Of a stretch of DNA of 64,000 nucleotides, positions 23,190-33,926 are shown piece after piece. Numbering within the stretch: the stretch's first letter is position 1; every line of letters starts with the position of its first letter. The translations under genes were made by a program, and so were the position numbers. A model generated the notes under the pieces. It was given only the letters and a program-made list of their open reading frames with translations. It made no database searches and was not told the DNA's origin. This DNA comes from Paramecium octaurelia. Taxonomy: Eukaryota; Ciliophora; Oligohymenophorea; Peniculida; Parameciidae. Location: positions 4,183 through 68,182 of the forward strand of contig CAJJDP010000102.1 of assembly GCA_905182995.1 (NCBI GenBank), read 5' to 3'.

Positions 23190-23609
23190 TCAATTTTACT
23201 TTATATATGCTCTGCTAGTTACCAAACTTTACGTGGGATATAATGAGAGTGTTCTATCTGTTCTGGAAATAAAATCATAATGAGAATATCTTCTTAGTTA
23301 CATGACGCAATTAGAACTTTATTGAGAATTCTGTTATATCGACAAATATCGTTCACTTCGCTTTGACATTTATGGCTTTTATTAGAATTTTATGTTTGGT
23401 AACAATAATTGTCTTAACTTTATTTGGTTATTTTATTTTAATGGTTTTAAATATGGAAGTGGGTCATCGATAAAGTGTGATCCCTGTTATTTGATCCTCT
23501 TTTTGACAGTCTTTTTTGGTAATATGGATCTCTTTGGTTCAATTACTTCCATAGCTTTAAAGCTAAAAATTGCACCCGTTTCGATTGTCTGTACAGCCTA
23601 ATTTTTCAT
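23190..23609 (-). CDS. Small basic protein of unknown function (139 aa)
   Basis: A continuous frame in ciliate code from ATG 23609 to TGA 23190. It is rich in Lys, Arg, Ser and Gln with a central SKRSERYLSIQQNSQQSS and a Tyr- and Arg-rich C-terminus. It is convergent with the gene ending at 23151 (38 bp apart). No domain is recognised. The composition and spacing favour a real gene over chance, but no motif proves it. Confidence 0.55.
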
Positions 23610-24027
23610 AGACAATAATAATTAATCACAATATGATAGAAATAATATAATTAATATTCATGAGTATTTAAATTTTTACTAACCGTCTAACTAGACTGAA
23701 CTAATCTATAAAATTCAAAAAATTATTCCAAAAGAATTTTATCATAATTTAAACATTTTTTTATATAAATTTCTTATTTAAATTCAAATTAAACCCAAGT
23801 TCTCAATAATACTAATGTTTATGTACAGCATATTATTTTGATAAATCACACAATCAAGTATCATTTTTAGTTTAATATAAGTGTTGAATATAAATCTCAA
23901 ATTCTAAAAAATAAAATTTATATTACGTTAGGATCTCTAGATTAATTAATATATAATAATTATTTTACATGCTTAAAACTTCATAGAATTTACTTTCAAT
24001 CAATCTTATTTTCATAGATCTTTATTC
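23610..24027. other. Intergenic, nothing recognised
   Basis: Very AT-rich; no open frame worth reporting on either strand. Confidence 0.5.
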
Positions 24028-24246
24028 TCAATATTAGAGTAATATAGGTATACTTTAAACAAAAACGAACTATTATTAATGTCTGTTATTTTTTATTAAA
24101 TTATTATTTCTTGAATATTTGGAAATTGCAGAATAGATCTCATGATCATAATTCTAATTCTCTTTTTAAAGAAGATTCCTTAAATAATAATTTTCGAATT
24201 ATTCCTTCAAACCTTGTAATTTCTTTTCTAATTGATAGTTATTCAT
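24028..24246 (-). CDS. Doubtful small frame (72 aa)
   Basis: An ATG-started frame with a helical, charged N-terminal half (NNYQLEKKLQGLKEQFENYY) that becomes unremarkable before TGA. It could be the first exon of a gene whose later exons I failed to place, an eroded gene or chance. No homology is recognised. Confidence 0.25.
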
Positions 24247-24467
24247 AATGAAAAGATATATACTTATGGAGTTTTCTTGAAATCTCATGAAAAAAGAAAT
24301 CTTAGCCTAAACAGGAGCAGGAATGAGGAGATTGAAGGATGATATTATAAATGATTATTAATAAGTTATATAAATAGATCAAGATTTAATGTGAATATGG
24401 CATATCTTTTATATGTTTAATATAATTTACTTCAGCTATGATAGACTACAATGATTCCATCAGCAAT

Positions 24468-25046
24468 TCATCGATCTAAAATATATAATGTCCTTACTAA
24501 TGGGAAAATCTTAATCATGCAATTGGGGTTAGCATTTCTGATTTGTTACTCAACAATTGCATCTCTTTCTAATAGAATTGCTGCATTAAATACTTTAAAA
24601 TAACATTCTAAAATTTTTGTAAATACAATTTAATTACACTGAAAGAATAATGAATGCTTATTTTTGATGTTGTTTTAAACCCAAAAATGCAGCCCAAATT
24701 GAGATTCATTAACTTCATACTCTCTATAGAAGAAGTCAAAATCGAAGGTAAAGGATTTATTGGGAAAATTGTCTGTTGTTATTGAGCGATTTCTATTTCG
24801 TTTCAATATTTGCAAGAATTCTTATTCATTGAGTTTTAACTTTGGAGAGTAAATGAAAATCTTCAATTGAGTGATATCTTCAACTCCCTCATCAGCTGGT
24901 ATGAAATCAAAATTAAGAAACGCCGATTCTGACAAACTTTTTTTTCTTTAGCTTTCCCTTATTTTAATTTGTCCAATTTATTCATATTTCTGTATTATAT
25001 TTTATGGTTGTTAGTACTTTTAAATATTCTTCACAGGTTTAAGCAT
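24468..25046 (-). CDS. Unknown protein (192 aa)
   Basis: A continuous frame from ATG 25046 to TGA 24468. It has a basic N-terminal third (IKIRESQRKKSLSESAF), then a stretch that looks like a mixed alpha/beta fold (EDITQLKIFIYSPKLKLNEQ, FTFDFDFFYREYEVNESQFG, HFWVQNN) and ends with a hydrophobic helix region. The frame continues open upstream of the ATG to about 25.1 kb, so an earlier start with an unseen intron is possible. It lies 100 bp downstream of PCNA on the same strand. No family is recognised. Confidence 0.6.
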
Positions 25047-25146
25047 GCAAAGCTCCACTTCTTCTACGTCTTTCTTGAATTGCTTGTTTTTATTATTATT
25101 ACATAACAAGAAATAATATATAAAATATGTTTTAAAAAACAAATAT

Positions 25147-26008
25147 TCATTATTATTCATCATCGTTTATTTTTGGAGCTAAATACAATTTTAATGATCC
25201 CATTTGTTCAATTTAATATTCAATAACCAATGGTTAATCTTGAGACATAGACAAAATAACTTAAGGTGATAATGCAGCTGCCTTATTAAACAAATTGAAA
25301 TATCTATAGAAAATAGAAATGTATTGTATACCTAACAGCAAAGCTTAAGTTCACAGGTTCATCAACATCGCATTCTACTCTCTCCTCTTTCTTTTCGCCA
25401 TCATTAGATTTAACTGAAACTTATCCTTCTCCAATGTCTCCTTTCACATAAAATTTGATTCCATCCTTTGATGTTTCAATACCAATAGCTTCATTGATAT
25501 TTCCCAACTCTCTACAGATTTTAGTGAATTCATTGGATGGCATTTTGATAACTGAAGAATAATCAGTGTCTGGAACACCTAATTGTTCTTAATCCAAAGA
25601 CATCAAATTCAATTGGAACTCACTTATGCGATCTAGTATGGATATAATTAATAACATACTTTTTGATTCGAAAGTGAATGATAAGGTTGTAGGTTCTTCT
25701 TCTTGAGTTCTAAGAGTAATCTAATCATCATTTCCTGAGCACTTCAAAATTTTTTATAAATTCTCAATGCTCAAACCCATAGTAAGAGATTTTTCACATC
25801 TGTATTTTTTAAATCCTTTCTCGTTCAATTGTAGTGCAACCAAAGCCACATGTGATGTATCCATAGCCTTAAGGTGATTGGATCAAAATAATACTTATAA
25901 TGAGATTCCTGTTCCATTGGCTTCAAGATTTACATTTTTAACCAATTCTTTGATTGCTTCCACAATTTTTTTAAATAGGACACCGTCTTCAAACTTGGCT
26001 TCGAACAT
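25147..26008 (-). CDS. PCNA: Proliferating cell nuclear antigen, sliding clamp (259 aa)
   Basis: PCNA forms a trimeric ring around DNA and tethers replicative polymerases and repair enzymes. Exons 26008..25895, 25867..25660, 25632..25332 and 25303..25147; introns 27, 27 and 28 nt. Diagnostic segments in order: FKKIVEAIKELV, then LQAMDTSHVALVALQL (the conserved QAMDxSHV block), FQLNLMSLDQEQLGVPD, the acidic interdomain region, and near the C-terminus LSMSQDQPLVIEYQIEQMG followed by LKLYLAPKINDDE, matching the eukaryotic C-terminal signature. Length is the family norm. The second intron is a multiple of three without a TGA, but alignment to the family supports removing it. Confidence 0.95.
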
Positions 26009-26511
26009 CTAATCTTTTTAATTATTTAAATAAATTATAGAGGGAAATATTAAAAACACCAGATTTGCCGGGTAATTTATTTTATAATTTCTTGACTTAT
26101 TGCAATTCTAACCTAATTTACAATTTATTTTGGGGTGTGGTATTTTACACCAGCAAAATCTATCAAATGAATATTATGCGATTGATGATAACGCATTTCA
26201 ATACTGCAAAATTATATCAGACCACAGCCCATTGGGTCATTAATTAGATAAAGAATTTTAGATTAATAATAAAGCAGAGTATAAATTGTTTATGTTAAAA
26301 TAATTTAATTGAATGCAAATAAAAAAAAAATGAAGTACTGATTGACAAATCAGTTTTTTTTACACTGATCTATTGAAGAGTTGATATTTGAGTTGTATCC
26401 TCCATATTTTTATTTGAATTTTGAAAGTCAACCTTTAAATAAAAAGTTGGGAGGATGAAAGTATTATAAGTTTCAGAAATTATTTATATATGTTAAAGTG
26501 ATTATAGAGAA
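26009..26511. other. PCNA upstream region; no firm gene
   Basis: Open frames of about 60-70 codons exist on both strands between 26.06 and 26.25 kb, including one on the minus strand that starts near 26.24 kb and overlaps the PCNA start in another frame. Neither shows a motif, so I list none as a gene. The PCNA promoter should lie here. Confidence 0.4.
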
Positions 26512-26760
26512 TCAATTTTCATGATTTTCAATCGAGGTACTTGATCTACATTTCTGGAAAAATTTGTTTTTCTTTAATGAGTAAGAATCAAGTGATTCAG
26601 TTGAACTTGAGTAATAATTATCTTATTTCTTTTTTGGATCCGTGCAGAATTAGACATTCTATTTACGTAAATATTCTAGGATGGATTTAATTTGAGGATT
26701 TGGCTTATGGAAAATCTCCAATTCCAGAGAGTCGAGACTTGAGTTTAAAGAATCTTGCAT
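26512..26760 (-). CDS. Small Ser/Lys-rich protein (82 aa)
   Basis: A single frame from ATG 26760 to TGA 26512: an acidic, helical start (SLNSSLDSLELEIFHKP) followed by a Lys- and Ser-rich region (NYYSSSTESLDSYSLKK). It lies 36 bp downstream of the S17-type gene on the same strand, a usual spacing here. No family is recognised, and a further exon cannot be excluded. Confidence 0.5.
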
Positions 26761-26796
26761 AATTATTTGTAAATATTTTTATGTATTAATAATAAA

Positions 26797-27241
26797 TCAC
26801 AACCCCGATTAAACCAATTGAGTTCTAATATTTCTAATTTAATTATAAGCAACAAATATTACTAGAGCTCGTTCATCACCTCATCATACTCATGCGATGG
26901 ATTCCTACCCACTGGAATGACCACATTTCTTACATAGTAATACTTCCCACCTGTTTTTTAGCAATGTTTGATGACCACCTTATCGCCAACCTTGCAAAAA
27001 TTGTCTTCATCATGTGCTATGAATTCAGATGAATTGCCAAAGTATGACTTGTATTTTTTATGCCAATATTTATAGCTTACTTTAACCTAATCGCTTCCAT
27101 AGATCAAATTACTTTGCATGATTTGTTTCTGCTGTCTCTGGTCACGGTGCCAAAAAATTCTTAACCAGATGGCAATAAATTCTTGATTGTCTTCTACACA
27201 CTTATCCTTGTTGGATGTATTAAGGTCCAAACTGTTTACAT
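26797..27241 (-). CDS. Ribosomal protein S17 family, probably mitochondrial (129 aa)
   Basis: Exons 27241..27113, 27086..26863 and 26833..26797, introns 26 and 29 nt. The core matches the bacterial/organellar uS17 fold: EFFGTVTRDSRNKSCKVKV (the G-V-V-S-D-K-M-type strand), a YKYWHKKYKSYFG stretch, then AHDEDNFCKVGDKVVIKHC (the A-H-D-E ... C-x-V-G-D-x-V block). That form, with a Cys before VGD, is that of mitochondrial or bacterial S17, not cytosolic S11/uS17. The protein has a basic N-terminus without an obvious cleavage site. uS17 binds 16S-like rRNA in the small subunit. The last exon encodes only a short helix tail. Confidence 0.8.
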
Positions 27242-27282
27242 TGTTTGAAAATATATTATATTTATTTATATTTAATTTTAAA

Positions 27283-28960
27283 ATGTCTAATTATTCTTGC
27301 TAATTTTGTTACAAGAGAACAACTCTAGGATATATCAAAAACTATTTCCCTAGTGAAATCAATTTGCATCAAATGATTAGACACACTCTCTATCATAAAT
27401 ATGCCACTTCATAAAATTACTATTATACCAAAGACATTAATGAAATATTATCCAAAACTTCTACTGCCAGAACTATACTGTATCATGTAAAATATTCAAA
27501 TATATTTCTAGGATTATCTATGTTATGATGAAGAAGATGAATATATTAAAAGATTTTATCAAATGCATGAATATCCTCCCAAATCAAAACTGCTTACAGA
27601 ATTCTACAAATTTCATAAAGATTTACCAAGATGGGTATTGAAACATCCCATACTCAAAATTCTCAATTATTATTACGATAAAAGAAGGAAAATTGAATTT
27701 TACAAAATTTAAAGACAAATTGAAATTGAAAATTAAATGAACCCATGTGATCCACCAAAAGGAATTGTAGGTGATAAACCATTACTAAGTGATTCCACAC
27801 CAGAATCTGAGAATTCTGAACCATAATCCAAAGTTAATGTTGATAACATTCTCAAAGAAATCAGTTTCTCTAATAAGAAACCTCAACCCTCCCAAGAAAT
27901 TAGTCGCATATTATAAGTCCCTGAATCTCCTCCTATGGGTGAAATACAGTAAATGATAAGTTTGCTAAACCTAAAATCAGATTCTCCAAATCAAAAACAA
28001 CAATACCAATGGTTTAAAAAGAAGAAGACTCAGGGCAAGAAATCTCTTAAATTAGATGAACTTGCCTTATCTTTGTCTGCCAGAACTCATTAAAATCCCT
28101 AAGAAGCAAAAATGCCCTTATCGGCCAGATATCAATAGTCTTATTCCAATAGATTGATTGACTAAAGTAATTTGTCCAATCATATTTAGTCTAAACTAAA
28201 CTTTACAATAAACACTCTTAAACCATCTCAAGAGACAAAATTATTGATTTTAAATAAAATAAAGAATAATTCATGTAACAAATTCATATATTACCGTAAT
28301 AGTAAAAAATTCAAATTAGATGAGAGGAATAAAAAAAGCAATTCACCCAAAAAAAATGATCAAAATAAAGCAATTTAGGAAATCAAATAACTTGAATTAA
28401 AAATCATTAAAAGTCTATAAGAAATGAAGAATATCAAAAGTAATAATTTATCAAGTCATGAATCTAAACAAACACCCACTTAAAACCAAAATAACAGCAA
28501 TTAAGTACTTTCTTTGGATCAAAAGGCCTTGTATTAGATCCTCAAAGTTCCTGATTCGTTTAGGCAATTAAACTTTAACAAACTTCAAAACAAAACAAAT
28601 CCCAAAAGATCTCAAGATCAGAATCAACGTTAATAAAAAAACAACAACTCCTCACAACATTAGAAACATGTTTAAATATTGGATATGAAAAAACTAATAT
28701 CCAACAAAAAAGATATCGCTCCCAAGACAGAGAGAGTAAAAAAGACTATTCCGTCTCTAAACTTAAATCTTATTGGAACCATAAATTAATCAACATCAAT
28801 GACAACTAGGAACAATAGCTTTACTCCAAGTTTAGCTTACGCGCAATTATTAACACCTAAACAAAATTAAACAAATATATATAATGAAAATATTATTAAT
28901 AACTGGTAACAGTAAAATACTCACAATGTTGCGATTAGGGAAATCAATATGTAAAAATGA
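27283..28960 (+). CDS. Unknown basic protein (550 aa)
   Basis: Exons 27283..27486 and 27512..28960 with a 25-nt intron. The first 150 residues look folded: an early CxxC (SYSCQFCYKRT), helical segments and an aromatic, basic stretch (PRWVLKHPILKILNYYYDKR). The remainder is long, Ser-, Asn-, Gln- and Lys-rich and probably disordered. The CxxC has no clear partner pair, so a zinc site is uncertain. The start is 41 bp from the divergent S17-type gene. No family is recognised. Confidence 0.75.
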
Positions 28961-29025
28961 TTAAATATTAAAGATATGTTTTTAAAATTAATTTATACAT
29001 TCATAATGTAAAACAATTAGTTTAA

Positions 29026-29920
29026 TCAATTAAAATATTTATTATGGTTTTCCTTCTCGTCAATAGACATAGAATGATCTAAAACTTTAATTAAATATGC
29101 ATACATTATCGATTAGATTGTTTCTATTACTTATCATTCTGATTCTACTTTTTTTCGCTATTTGCAAAACTGAAATTACTCTATCTTGAATTACATCCAA
29201 AACTAAGAGGTTGAGTCTAATTTTTGTAATAGGAGAACAAATCTGTCTGCATTTATCCACATTAATGAGAGAAACTATTTATGAATTCTTCATCATCTAG
29301 AATTCTGTTAAGAATCTATTCTTATAATGCTCTTGGCTTAATGAGAGAGTTATTTTCTGATATTTCTTAATTCTCTGTGAAACTAGTGTTTGGATAGGGT
29401 AATTACACCTTAATAGGTTTACAAATTAATTTTGGTTTATTAACAGAATAAGGTTAATTTGAACGATTAGATGTTTATTTAAGGATTGGCTATTTAGTGG
29501 AAATGGTGGCAGGCTCTGTTTAAAAAGAGTCATTTCCATTAAAGGAATCGTCATTTGATATATTTTATTTAACTCTCGAGGAGGAGAACTTTGATTCGAG
29601 TGATTCAATTTTGATGTTTGCTTTTTACAGCTTCTTTTTCAAATTAGAAACATAGTTGTCTATTTTTAGTATATATTGATTATCCTATCGATAATACCAT
29701 TTTTATTACTCTTTGCTAAATTCTTTATAGTTCTTACAATTAATCTGATACTAACTTATATTCTTAATTTCTCTCAACTAATAATTTCTTTAATTTCGCT
29801 ATTTCAAACCTCTAAGAAGCCTCTCTCTGCTACAATTTGTGAATTATCTTGAAATTAAATTAATTTAATTACTTCCTTTAATTACGAAATACTCTCCTTT
29901 TACTAGCTGTTATTTCTCAT
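29026..29920 (-). CDS. Coiled-coil protein of unknown function (272 aa)
   Basis: Exons 29920..29873, 29847..29710, 29684..29105 and 29078..29026, introns 25, 25 and 26 nt. The first 90 residues form a continuous coiled coil (REASQRFEIAKLKKLLVERN and following heptads up to KKLQKANIKIESLES); the rest is Ser- and Gln-rich. The third intron is supported because without it the frame would run on into basic nonsense. No family is recognised. The gene is convergent with the preceding one, 65 bp apart, and 34 bp separate it from the next minus-strand gene. Confidence 0.75.
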
Positions 29921-29954
29921 TAAATTGTAATTTTATTAAAAATATTTTTATAAA

Positions 29955-31165
29955 TCATTTCTTCTTTTTTTTTGATTTTAATACATTAACATGTCTTGAT
30001 TTTGGTGATTATGAATTATAATTGATTTCCATTTCGCTATCAACCTCTGGGTCTAAAACCTAAATATTGTAAAAAATAATTTTTACTAATCCCACAGGAA
30101 CATTTGCAAACATAGTTTTATCGTTGCCAAAGCAATAATAATACAATATTAAATTAGTCATTAAAATTGTAGTGAGAATTTTATTATCCAGAATGAAATC
30201 TATAATTTGAAATAACACACTCCCCAATGGCACCAAAATATTCTATATATTAATTGATAGATTACATTTAATAAAGCATCTAAAAACAATTCTAATGGAG
30301 ATGGATCTAAACCATTCGAAATCTCATTATACACATTATTTCCGATATCGAAATTATTGATCAATTTCTGAAATGGACTGAGGTATTGATTCATCAAAGT
30401 ATTTACATTTTCATTGCCTTTCCCTTTCTATTTATGAGCATAACGAGCTGCTTTCTGTTTCAGTGCTTTGATAAATTCAACTTAATTAATGAAGGTAGCT
30501 TCGATTTGATCTTTAGAAAGTAATGCACTCTCTAAGTCAATTAGGATATCTTCTATTTTGCCTTAATACAATATGATTGCACTGACTGAGGACCCTTTGC
30601 CTTTGAAGGTCAGGTCAAAATGCAGCTTAGTATCGCTCATCTGATATATCGTTTTGCGATTTGCTGTAATGTTTTTTCCATCAAATTCAAATTCAAAAGC
30701 AAAATATAGCGGAATGTTGATTCCCCCTGCCTCCTTGTAAATATCAAACTACTCCTTTATTAGTTCATCCTCCAAATAGATATCGAAAAAGCGAGCCGAT
30801 CTTTGTTCTGACTATATTATTATAAAATTAGTTTATACTTCAATGAAACATAAAATTAAAGTGTAATTCCCATTGAGTCTCATAGTAATGGAATATTTAA
30901 AAAAATCTTGATCGCTAGATACCGTTCTCGATGTTTAGAATACATAATAATCCAAATATTGAAGAGGTATCAAATGATGATTTTAATCTGAGGTTACCTT
31001 TTAATAGAACATTTATTGTTAGCCGCCCTTATAATTTTGATCATAGCGATATAATATCTTTTGCCTGTCCTTATAATAATATTGATTGCCTGCATCAACA
31101 GCGTATTTAATTTTATTAGCATCTAAATACGAATTTACTTATATAAAAAGCAAAATTAATAACAT
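29955..31165 (-). CDS. Secretory protein with a malectin-like domain (386 aa)
   Basis: Exons 31165..30839, 30811..30266 and 30242..29955, introns 27 and 23 nt. The N-terminus MLLILLFIQVNSY is a short signal peptide. It is followed by a malectin-type carbohydrate-binding fold: KYAVDAGNQYYYKD, YYVFQTSRTVSS, FKYSITMRLNGNYTLILCF, then SARFFDIYLEDELIKEQFDI. Malectin in the ER lumen binds glucosylated N-glycans. After the domain come about 100 helical residues, then two hydrophobic stretches around the last splice (residues about 290-345), and the protein ends in five lysines, compatible with a membrane anchor and ER retrieval by a lysine signal. No kinase domain is present, unlike plant malectin-like receptors. 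Confidence 0.75.
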
Positions 31166-31391
31166 TATTTACATATTAATTCATATAAATTATATCGTAA
31201 ATTATTAATACCATCTCTAAATACCCCAGTCACAATTATTCGAGATTATCATCAAAAATGTGCGCATCAATGATCTTTTATTACTATAAAGTCGAACCTA
31301 TTGGCTTATCAAAAGAGTCAAATACAAACAACCAAGATTTCTTGATTGAAAATAATCATATATTTATATTTATAATAGTATGATAAATTAA

Positions 31392-33134
31392 ATGGAATCA
31401 AAATCAATGACAATCAGCACTAAAATACAACAGTCTAACTATTCTGCACTATCTAATCTACCTCGACACATTATTAATTAAATAAAAAGTGAAGGTATTA
31501 TAACAATCCAAAGTTAGGTGAAATGTATATCACTGCACCTAACAAATGCTCGAGAATATGGATGGAAATGAGAAAAAATGATTTTGTGACAGATGCTCAA
31601 TTAAACTTTACGATTGTGCAAAGAATCTTTGAAGCATGTAGAAGTGAGATCGTATAATTATTGAAACTGTAAAATGAAAAGGATTTCTTTGAGCTCTTCG
31701 ATTAGGATAATGATGGGTAAGAATTAAATGAATTCCATTAGAATTTTGAATGAAGATGAGTAGATTTTGGTGTTTTCAGTCATCAAAGAAAAAATGCATT
31801 AGGTTGCTACTGCTTTGTTGAAAATTTAAGAATACATATTATTTAAACAGCTAATGAAAGAATTGAGAATTCTAGAAGCAAATATTGCAGATTATCAAAA
31901 TTAATTGAGATAACGTATATCAATCAAGGAGAGAAAAGTTTATAAGGAAATAGGATAAGAAAAGCTCGATGATTTTTATGATAAATACTATCAGGAATTT
32001 TAATAGCTAACAAAGTACAAAGTAGACAGAAGGTACTCATATTATATTTATGAAGAGCATAATTAAAAATATCTTAAGAAAAAGAATTAGGATTGTTAGA
32101 GGATCGACTCTCTAAAGATACAGAATTAATGAAGGTGAAACCAAAAAAAAAATTGAAGGATCTACAAACACAAGAAAAGTTGGTAAGTCTGGAGGAAAGA
32201 GTAGAAGAAGCCTTAGATTTTAGAAAAGAATTGAAAGACCTAGAGAAGCATGAATAAGACAGAGTGTATAAGGTTTAAAAATATCGCATCGAAAAATAAC
32301 ACAGTGATTTATTATTTAAATAGCAGAAAGAAAGAGAATAATTAGAGGGTAAACTATAAGAAACAGAATATAAATTAATCATACAAATGAAAAAGGATTA
32401 TGATGTTCTACTTAAGCAAATCAATCTACATAATAATGAAATCACCAGAATTTAGAGTTTAGCATCCAATCAAGCTATGAAGAAGGGATTGTATGAAGGA
32501 GAAGCTAAAAGATAGAAGGTTTAATCTTAATTATAAAATGCTATCATTGCCTAAACTAAAGCTATAAGTCAACCTGAATCTAAAATTAATGATCTAGATT
32601 AATTTCACGAATCTGAAACCATTAGAAAATTAGAAACTCGAAAGAGTCTTTAATTCGTTGGTTCTCCTGGTAAAGTAAATAATATTGAATATCTAAGCCT
32701 GTTTATTCAGAGGAAAGTGAAAAAACTCCTATGGGTTCTGCATTTAATGGAAAATCTAAGAACTTTTACCAAATTAGAAAAATTATCAAAGAGTCCAAAA
32801 ACATCACTCAATTCTATATTAAGAAAAATTACGGTGCTGTACTCTAATCAATAATTTCTTTAGGATTTACCAGTCAATTTTATTAGGAGTGCCCATAACA
32901 TCTAAGGGGATTAACATGAAAAGATAGAGAGATTTCTATCTGTTAAGCGAAAATCTTAGCATGAACTCTTACCACCTATCACTTAATTGTACGATGATGA
33001 TATGTAAGAAAAGGTATGGTATCATAAAATATGTTTAGTAAATTAAAGCAATAACTTAGACTGATCAAGAAATTAAAAGAGAAAAAGCACTTAAAAGAGC
33101 ATTTATTAATGAAAAACTATTTAGAAATGATTGA
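31392..33134 (+). CDS. EF-hand and coiled-coil protein (532 aa)
   Basis: Seven exons: 31392..31494, 31518..31716, 31742..32032, 32056..32674, 32698..32838, 32864..33013 and 33039..33134; six introns of 23-25 nt, each restoring the frame. One EF-hand loop is readable across the second splice, FELFDQDNDGILNEDE, with the Asp-x-Asp-x-Asp-Gly pattern and Glu at position 12, so it should bind calcium. The middle 300 residues are strongly charged coiled coil (EERVEEALDFRKELKDLEKH and following). A calcium-responsive structural protein, perhaps cytoskeletal, is the natural reading, but no family is recognised. Confidence 0.8.
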
Positions 33135-33413
33135 ATAGAATAGTAGCATTTCTATGACACGTTTTTATTTTAAATTAAAATCATTTCATAATAATTTAAA
33201 AAATGCTTATGGTTAAAATCTCATATGCAATGCTTGTTTCTATTATCCTTTATTAATTTAAATAATAATCTTTAGAAAATTCAGTTCTTTTTGAAATTAT
33301 AAATCAAACAAGGATATATTTCAACACTGGTTCCTTATTAACAAAGGTATTGAATAATATCATAGTAAAACTCTCTAACATGATTGTTATTATTAATCAA
33401 AAATTAAAAATGA

Positions 33414-33926
33414 TTCTAATTAATTAAAAAATAGATAAAATTTGATTACGATAAGATCGTAATAGGAAAATGTGTTCAAATCGAATAAAAATTTAATACA
33501 TGTTTGAGTTCCTAAGATTTTTTGTATGATATATCATATCAAAGAGATAAATCTCTTATAAATGAGCCATCATAAACTCCTACTATTTTCTTTGATCCGA
33601 AATGTGAGATAATTACAGTAATAAAATCGAATCAGTGTAAGCATTACTAATATTATAAATTAGATAAAATAATTTGTAACTTGATTGTTAAAATTTTAAA
33701 GTTTTCGGGTAGTAATAAATAAATAGAATTAAATACAAAGAAGATTATATATTGCTAAGGATTGGATGAATTGATCAGTACAATTCATAGAAATGATTTA
33801 TAAAGGTAAAAAGTAAAAAATGAGAAATTTGACTTTGTCAAAATTATTGAATACAAAGAGCAATTGAATAACCTAAATTATAAGGCAGTAAATAATTTGC
33901 TGCTATTTGGGTGTTGGCAAGTTTGA
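33414..33926 (+). other. Open coding-like stretch of 170 codons, gene model incomplete
   Basis: A TGA-free frame in ciliate code with protein-like composition (FDYDKIVIGKCVQIEQKF, PTIFFDPKCEIITVIKSNQC, DFVKIIEYKEQLNNL). No ATG is found at its start, and the upstream ATG-started frame (from about 33.2 kb) joins only with a frame change that no intron of normal size explains. It may be a real gene with an exon I could not place or a recent pseudogene. It spans the left edge of the duplicated block (from 33451), so most of it recurs in the second copy. Confidence 0.35.

Noticed and set aside
24438-24653. A 71-codon plus-strand frame
   Set aside because: It overlaps the 192-aa minus-strand gene, whose frame is longer and more protein-like.
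26065-26247. A 60-codon plus-strand frame upstream of PCNA
   Set aside because: No motif, hydrophobic by composition of AT-rich DNA, and an opposite-strand frame of similar length exists. Neither is supported.
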